From: an uncultured Oscillospiraceae bacterium
GTDB taxonomy: Bacteria; Bacillota; Clostridia; Oscillospirales; Acutalibacteraceae
NCBI GenBank assembly: GCA_900554525.1
Contig: USHL01000055.1
Coordinates: 1 to 8,107 of the forward strand
Length of the DNA stretch: 8,107 nt
Direction of reading: 5' to 3'
Shown: piece after piece, positions 6,046-8,107 of the stretch
Position numbering within the stretch: the first letter of the stretch is position 1
How the letters are laid out: each line of letters opens with the position of its first letter
The notes under the pieces: generated by a model
Told to the model about the DNA's origin: nothing
Seen by the model: the letters and a program-made list of their open reading frames with translations, nothing else
Databases searched by the model: none
Program-made: the position numbers and the translations under genes

Positions 6046-8107
6046 TTACACTGTTTTCTTTTAAAAACTCCTTTAGAAGAGTGTACCTCAAGGCCTTTTT
6101 ATCATTCGATGCCATTTCATTCCAGACGAAATCGCTCCCCACTATTATCAGCAGCTTTTTGGCCCGTGTAACCGCAGTATAGAGCAAATTTCGGTATTTT
6201 AACTTTTGAGGCACATCAATAAGCGGAAGTATCACACAGTCGTACTCACTGCCCTGACTCTTATGCACTGTCACTGCATAAGCCAACTCAATCTGACCTA
6301 AATCTTCCGAGAAATAGGTCACAACACGGTCGTCAAATCTCACCTTTAAAATACCGCCGCGTACATCTATATCGGTCACATAGCCGACATCGCCGTTAAA
6401 AACACCCGACCCGTATTCGCCGTTATCCCGCTGATACTGTAAATCGTAGTTATTTTTTATCTGCATGACCTTATCGCCCCTGCGCAGATAAAAGCCCTTA
6501 AATGCAAGCTGAGGCTCACCGCTGTTATGCGGATTAAGAGCAGCCTGAAGCAGATTATTAAGATTTACCGTGCCGGCCTCCAGAAGCCTTGAAGGGCAGA
6601 GCACCTGTATATCCTTTACGGGATCAAAACCGTAAGCCGCAGGCAGACGCTCGTTTACAAGCTCCAAAACCGTACGGCATACCTCGCCGCCGTCAAACCG
6701 TTTAAGAAGAAAACAATCCGAATCCTTTTTTGAAAAATCCGCCGGTGTTCCGTCGATTATCGCATGGGCATTTGTTACTATCTGACTTTGACTTGCCTGC
6801 CGAAATACCCTTTTAAGCCTTATGGACGGGAAAGCTCCGGAGGCAAGGATATCGTTCAGGATGTTGCCCGCGCCAATACTCGGAAGCTGGTCGGAATCGC
6901 CCACCAAAATTATGCGGCAGGAAAGCCTGAGCGCCTTTAAAAGATTATCGAACAGCAGCGCGTCTATCATAGAGGACTCGTCCACTATAATAACATCGCA
7001 GGAAAGCGGATTTTTTTCATTGCGTGCAAACTGACGCTGCTCTCCGTCCATCCACTCGACCTCCAGAAGCCGGTGTATAGTCTTTGCTTCACGGCCTGTA
7101 AGCTCGGTCATACGCTTAGCAGCCCTGCCGGTCGGAGCGGCAAGCTCTATATTAAGCTCCCTGCCCTCAAACAGCTTTATTATAGCGTTAAGTGTGGTGG
7201 TTTTGCCCGTCCCCGGACCGCCGGTCAAAATCAGTATTCCGCTTTCAAATGCCTCAGAAATCGCCTGACGCTGCAGCTCTTCAAATTTGATGCCAAGCTT
7301 TCTTTCAACATTATCTATCTCCAGCTCATCAGCCGTAAGCTGTCGGCCGGCGTATCTCCTTACCGCCGAAAGCCTTGCGGCAATATGCTCTTCGGCGTCA
7401 AAATACAGCGGTATCGAAATATACTCTGTACCGTCTATCATTTTAGATTTGAGCCTGAAAGCCTCTTTCAGCCTGTCCAGACTGCTCTCCACTGTTTCTG
7501 CCCTGCAGCCGAGCAGCTTTACCGCCACCTCGGAAAGTTTTGTGCGCGGAAGACAGGTGTGTCCGTTGGCCAGATTTTTCCTCAGCACATACTCAACACC
7601 CGCCGAAACCCTCAGTTCGCTGTCTCGGTCAAAAGACAGATCTGCGGCAATATCCTCCGCCGTTTCAAAACGAAAGTCTATACCCTCTTCACAGAGCGCA
7701 TAAGGATTGCTCCTTATAATATCGGCCGACCTTGCGCCGAAACGGCGGTATATGTTAAGACATTTATCCGGCGTAACGCTGTATTTTGAAAGCATAAGCA
7801 TTATATCTCGCACACCGTACTGCTTGTTGTACTCCTCTGATATGGCAAGCGCCTTTGAAAGAGATATACCCTTTATAATGCTCAATTCCTCCGGACGGTT
7901 CTGGATGACCTCAAGCGATTCTTCACCGAACCGCTCGACAATTCTTCCCGCTGTGCTCGGTCCCACTCCGCGTATGGCGCCAGAAGAAAGATAGCGCAGT
8001 ATTGCCGCGGCATTCTGCGGCGCCCTGCGTTCAAAGCTCTCAGCCTTGAACTGCCTTCCGTAGGACGGATGCACCGTATATACACCTGTAAATTCAGCGG
8101 CATCCCC
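6032..8107 (-). CDS. recD2: RecD2-type DNA helicase, 5' end beyond window
   Basis: ATP-dependent 5'-to-3' superfamily 1 helicase of the RecD2 type, which acts in DNA repair without RecBC in Firmicutes and Deinococcus. The frame stays open to the right edge: 691 residues are visible, and the GTG at 8074 is an internal Val within the OB-fold motif (TVHPSYGRQFKAES), not a start. Given usual RecD2 lengths near 720-750, perhaps 30-60 residues are missing. Counting from that Val: helix-hairpin-helix repeats at about 30-75 (AIRGVGPSTAG), Walker A GGPGTGKTTT near 284-293, APTGRAAKR near 313-321, Walker B VDESS near 364-368, GDSDQLPSIGAG near 392-403, KRVFRQ near 418-423, VTVHKSQGSEYD near 600-611, and TAVTRAKK near 631-638. 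All helicase motifs are intact. Its stop lies inside comF. Confidence 0.95.
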   Translation of the reverse strand, partial: GDAAEFTGVYTVHPSYGRQFKAESFERRAPQNAAAILRYLSSGAIRGVGPSTAGRIVERFGEESLEVIQNRPEELSIIKGISLSKALAISEEYNKQYGVRDIMLMLSKYSVTPDKCLNIYRRFGARSADIIRSNPYALCEEGIDFRFETAEDIAADLSFDRDSELRVSAGVEYVLRKNLANGHTCLPRTKLSEVAVKLLGCRAETVESSLDRLKEAFRLKSKMIDGTEYISIPLYFDAEEHIAARLSAVRRYAGRQLTADELEIDNVERKLGIKFEELQRQAISEAFESGILILTGGPGTGKTTTLNAIIKLFEGRELNIELAAPTGRAAKRMTELTGREAKTIHRLLEVEWMDGEQRQFARNEKNPLSCDVIIVDESSMIDALLFDNLLKALRLSCRIILVGDSDQLPSIGAGNILNDILASGAFPSIRLKRVFRQASQSQIVTNAHAIIDGTPADFSKKDSDCFLLKRFDGGEVCRTVLELVNERLPAAYGFDPVKDIQVLCPSRLLEAGTVNLNNLLQAALNPHNSGEPQLAFKGFYLRRGDKVMQIKNNYDLQYQRDNGEYGSGVFNGDVGYVTDIDVRGGILKVRFDDRVVTYFSEDLGQIELAYAVTVHKSQGSEYDCVILPLIDVPQKLKYRNLLYTAVTRAKKLLIIVGSDFVWNEMASNDKKALRYTLLKEFLKENSVNESF

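Noticed and set aside
7073..7789. Plus-strand 238-residue ORF opposite recD2
   Set aside because: Antisense to a helicase with all motifs preserved; no promoter, SD or family resemblance.
8072..8074. GTG as start codon of recD2
   Set aside because: The frame continues upstream to the window edge with residues (EFTGVYT) that belong to the RecD2 OB-fold, so the gene begins outside the window.
1..8107. CRISPR arrays, insertion sequences, tRNA or rRNA genes, phage or defence genes
   Set aside because: No direct repeat arrays, transposase motifs, cloverleaf or rRNA-like sequence were seen; apart from the 4239-3957 leader, the window is dense housekeeping coding sequence.

Overview
The window reads as a chromosomal segment of a Gram-positive, Clostridia-like bacterium. 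The best guess is the Oscillospirales/Ruminococcaceae, judged from protein sequence style, purine-rich Shine-Dalgarno (SD) sites, intermediate base composition and the recD2-comF-mreB-like gene order. This placement is inference. All supported genes lie on the minus strand, so transcription runs from high to low coordinates, and almost every base is accounted for.

Right part (8107 to 4240): a tandem set of recD2 (5' end cut by the window edge), comF (start overlaps the recD2 stop by 14 bases) and an MreB/actin-like gene 36 bases downstream. RecD2 is a DNA-repair helicase and ComF a DNA-uptake/recombination-type phosphoribosyltransferase-fold protein. The MreB-like protein lacks the glutamate that canonical MreB uses in ATP hydrolysis.

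Middle (4239 to 3957): a compact regulatory region. It has a near-consensus SigA-type promoter (TTGACA, 17-base spacer, TAAAAT). It then has an SD and a 21-codon leader peptide gene in which six of the first ten residues are Phe or Tyr, followed by a hairpin over the leader stop codon. Last comes a strong intrinsic-terminator-like hairpin ending just before the SD of the first structural gene. This has the layout of a ribosome-mediated Phe/Tyr transcription attenuator, and it is the most interesting thing in the window.

Left part (3956 to 1): an aromatic amino acid operon of four tightly packed genes: a class I/II aminotransferase, a chorismate mutase-prephenate dehydratase-ACT fusion (pheA), 3-dehydroquinate synthase (aroB) and chorismate synthase (aroC, 3' end cut by the window edge). 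AroB feeds the common pathway, AroC makes chorismate, PheA converts chorismate to phenylpyruvate, and the aminotransferase probably finishes phenylalanine. The aromatic codons of the leader peptide match the products of the operon, so end-product supply could be sensed both by translation of the leader and by the ACT domain of PheA.
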